Shown one piece after another: positions 62,235-64,000 of a stretch of DNA of 64,000 nucleotides. Under the pieces are notes generated by a model, which worked only from the letters and a program-made list of their open reading frames with translations, searched no databases and was not told where the DNA came from. The position numbers and the translations under genes are program-made. The DNA lies in contig NZ_KI519454.1 in NCBI RefSeq assembly GCF_000482545.1, forward strand, positions 124,001 to 188,000. The letters run 5' to 3'. The stretch's first letter is position 1, and each line of letters starts with the position of its first letter. The DNA is from Arthrobacter sp. 35W (GTDB lineage: Bacteria > Actinomycetota > Actinomycetes > Actinomycetales > Micrococcaceae).

Positions 62235-62882
62235 CTAGTGCCAGATGGCCATGGCAATCGCGGCGAAATGCGTGGCGAAGCCGGCGATGGTGAAGGCGTG
62301 GAAGAGTTCGTGGAAGCCGAAGTGCTTGTGGCTGAAGTTGGGCTTCTTGATCCCATAGATGACGGCGCCGGCAATGTAGAACACGCCGCCCAGGCAGATC
62401 AGCACTGTGGCCGGCACGCTGGCGGCGGCAAACTCGGGCAGGAAGAACAATGCGGCCAGCCCCAGCAGGACGTAGACCGGCACGTACAGCCAGCGCGGCG
62501 CGCCCACCCACAGGACCCGGAAGAGGATGCCGGCCACTGCGCCGGACCAGATCAGCCAGAGCAGCAGCGTGGCCACCGGCTGGGGCAGCAGCATCGCCGA
62601 CAATGGCGTGTAGGAGCCGGCAATGACCAGCATGATGTTGGCGTGGTCCAGGCGTTTGAGCAGCACCTTGGTGCGCGGCGTCCAATTCCCGCGGTGGTAG
62701 AGCGCGCTGGTGCCAAAGAGCAGCACGCCGGTGGCCGCGTAGATGGCCGAGGTGGCCTTGCCGGTGGTGGTGGGGGCCGCCAGAACCAGCAGCACGCCGC
62801 CCAGCAGGGCCAGCGGCGCCATGCCGGCATGCAGCCAGCCCCGCCAGCTGGGCTTGGTCGTCAACAGCTGGGTGGCACTCAT
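62235..62882 (-). CDS. trhA: Hemolysin III/TrhA-family membrane protein
   Basis: 215 residues with seven helices (MAPLALLGGVLLVLAAP, AIYAATGVLLFGTSALYHR, ANIMLVIAGSYTPLSAMLL, FHAFTIAGFATHFAAIAMAIW). Conserved metal-type residues: Ser/His in SALYHRGNW, Asp/His in LDHANIM, and HELFHAFTIAG (HxxxH), as in PAQR/TrhA proteins. Likely affects membrane energetics or lipids. A minus-strand TAGGAT lies 6 nt before the ATG. It converges on the DUF255 gene with 24 nt between. Confidence 0.92.
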   Translation of the reverse strand: MSATQLLTTKPSWRGWLHAGMAPLALLGGVLLVLAAPTTTGKATSAIYAATGVLLFGTSALYHRGNWTPRTKVLLKRLDHANIMLVIAGSYTPLSAMLLPQPVATLLLWLIWSGAVAGILFRVLWVGAPRWLYVPVYVLLGLAALFFLPEFAAASVPATVLICLGGVFYIAGAVIYGIKKPNFSHKHFGFHELFHAFTIAGFATHFAAIAMAIWH

Positions 62883-62974
62883 ACTGGCATCCTAACGGGT
62901 AACGTAGTCAGGGTAGTTCCCAACAATCAACAGCATGGCCGATCGGCCCTGACGAGTGGAAGCCGGGTGGTCCC

Positions 62975-63757
62975 ATGCAGCTGTTCTCCTCGCCCATGAG
63001 GATGCCCAGGCTGCTGTACGGCTACTACGAGCGCCGTCTGGTGCGTGCGCTGGACCGGAGCAGGATCCCCAACCACATCGGCGTCATGGTGGACGGGAAC
63101 CGGCGCTGGGCCAAGCAGTTCAACGCCCCCACCCGGGACGGCCACCAGGCCGGAGCCGACAAGATCCTTGAATTTCTGGGCTGGTGCCAGGAGCTGGGCA
63201 TCAAGGTTGTCACTCTCTACATGCTCTCCACGGACAATATGAGCCGCTCCAGCGAGGAGCTGGACGAGCTGATGGGCATCATCGCCAACACCATGGACCT
63301 GCTGGATGCCGACGCGGACATCAGCGTCCACGCGATGGGCGCCCCGGAGCTGCTGCCGGACTATCTGGCGGACAGACTCTCCTCTTTGACGGCCCGCGTG
63401 CCGGCCAAGGAGCGCATCCACGTGAACATGGCCATCGGCTATGGCGGCCGGCGCGAGATTGTCGACGCCGTCAAGGAACTGCTGCACGACGCCGAGGCCG
63501 CCGGCCGCTCGATGCCCGAGGTGGCCGATTCGCTCGACGTCGACGACATCTCCAAATACCTGTACACCCGCGGCCAGCCGGATCCGGATCTGGTGATCCG
63601 CACCTCGGGGGAGCAGCGGCTCTCCGGCTTCCTGATGTGGCAGAGCGCCTACAGCGAGTTCTATTTCTGCGAGGCCCTCTGGCCGGCGTTCCGCCGGATC
63701 GATTTCCTGCGCGCCCTGCGCGACTACGCCGGCCGCAGCCGCCGCTTCGGCGCCTAA
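62975..63757 (+). CDS. Isoprenyl transferase, cis-prenyltransferase family
   Basis: 260 residues. Motifs: HIGVMVDGNRRWAKQ (Asp, IPP/allylic site), TLYMLSTDNMSRSSEEL, and RTSGEQRLSGFLMWQSAYSE with EFYFCEALWPAFRRIDFL. It condenses isopentenyl diphosphate with an allylic starter in Z configuration. By position after trhA it corresponds to the short-chain Z-farnesyl diphosphate synthase gene of mycobacteria (Rv1086), but chain length cannot be read from sequence by eye, so a UppS role remains possible. Confidence 0.92.
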   Translation: MQLFSSPMRMPRLLYGYYERRLVRALDRSRIPNHIGVMVDGNRRWAKQFNAPTRDGHQAGADKILEFLGWCQELGIKVVTLYMLSTDNMSRSSEELDELMGIIANTMDLLDADADISVHAMGAPELLPDYLADRLSSLTARVPAKERIHVNMAIGYGGRREIVDAVKELLHDAEAAGRSMPEVADSLDVDDISKYLYTRGQPDPDLVIRTSGEQRLSGFLMWQSAYSEFYFCEALWPAFRRIDFLRALRDYAGRSRRFGA

Positions 63758-63847
63758 GGGCGTTTGGCAACAGTTCACCTGTCATTCCACGACACGCAAT
63801 CCAAGTTCCACCAGTTGCCCCCGCCGCCGGGCGTAGCGTGGGCCGTA

Positions 63848-63870
63848 TCGGAGGACACCTGGTCTTCCGA
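63848..63870 (+). promoter_or_regulatory. 5'-leader hairpin before the partial last gene
   Basis: TCGGAGGAC (63848-63856) pairs with GTCTTCCGA (63862-63870), one G-U, loop ACCTG. It ends 2 nt before the GGGAGG ribosome site and could influence access to it. A TAGCGT just upstream (63833-63838) may be the -10. Confidence 0.45.
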
Positions 63871-63884
63871 TCGGGAGGCCGGTT

Positions 63885-64000
63885 ATGACGGGTTGCGTCG
63901 CACAGCCGCCGGGTGCAGGGCACCCGGCAGTACAGCACGCAGCGCCGCGCATGGACCAGGGACCGAGCGTCCCTCTGGCACCCGCACCCACCCATTTGAT
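63885..64000 (+). CDS. Partial N-terminus of an unidentified protein
   Basis: ATG 63885 is preceded by GGGAGG (63873-63878) at ideal spacing, and the frame stays open to the window end (38 residues, MTGCVAQPPGAGHPAVQHAA then a Pro/Ala-rich run). This looks like a disordered N-terminal extension. In related actinobacteria a PhoH-like ATPase lies near this block, but the visible part does not show it. Confidence 0.5.
   Translation, partial: MTGCVAQPPGAGHPAVQHAAPRMDQGPSVPLAPAPTHL

Overview
The window is a 64 kb stretch of a high-GC actinobacterial chromosome, most likely a Micrococcaceae member close to Arthrobacter. This is inferred from GC-rich codon use, a mycothiol-linked gene (mca), frequent leaderless genes with a TANNNT box 6-7 nt before the start codon, and two blocks whose order matches actinobacterial core synteny: mazG/eno/ftsB-like/DUF501/ppx, and greA/DUF4307/mca/DUF255/trhA/Z-prenyl transferase. 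No species assignment is possible by eye.

Layout. 1-3.7 kb: partial Gfo/Idh/MocA oxidoreductase, then a MacA/MacB-like adaptor-ATPase-permease set. 3.8-7.7 kb: gamma-class carbonic anhydrase-like protein and a one-carbon folate block (purU; glyA-folD behind a ZTP riboswitch). 7.9-11.0 kb: a NarL-type two-component system whose response regulator is split near its 3' end by a complete 1303-bp IS3-family element. 11.2-14.9 kb: SHOCT protein, an ABC-2 exporter and a membrane protein. 15-18.5 kb: exonuclease III, TrpRS, a 2H phosphoesterase and a YihY-type protein. 18.5-22.5 kb: a repeat-rich convergent gap and the sdhCDAB operon. 22.7-27.3 kb: mannose-1-phosphate guanylyltransferase, an M20 amidohydrolase, ohrR/ohr and an MDR reductase. 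27.5-37.6 kb: nucleoside uptake and salvage (BMP lipoprotein, ABC transporter, cytidine deaminase, thymidine phosphorylase, DedA, adenosine deaminase) running into mazG. 37.7-46.3 kb: PadR regulator, enolase block, subtilisin-like protease, NDH-2, GNAT, tRNA. 46.4-50.4 kb: secreted deacetylase and SGNH hydrolase, Bax-inhibitor-1-like protein. 50.5-54.8 kb: galT/galK with a DeoR regulator and a divergent mutarotase. 54.8-64 kb: AI-2E-family transporter, ilvA, and the greA to prenyl-transferase block, ending in a partial gene.

The region is mostly core chromosome. The least explained structure is a family of long perfect or near-perfect intergenic palindromes (about 55-65 bp) that share outer-arm sequence such as CTGTGCGACAG. 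Nine copies sit at gene 3' ends, four of the sites being convergent gene pairs, and one gap carries a 97-bp repeat pair differing at a single base. They look like bidirectional terminators that have spread as repeats. Other notable items are the clean IS insertion with 3-bp target duplication and A7 frameshift signal, a tRNA-Leu(UAA) with a short class I variable loop, a doubly palindromic PadR operator, and a promoter-overlapping palindrome before sdhCDAB. I found no phage, CRISPR array, toxin-antitoxin pair or defence island.
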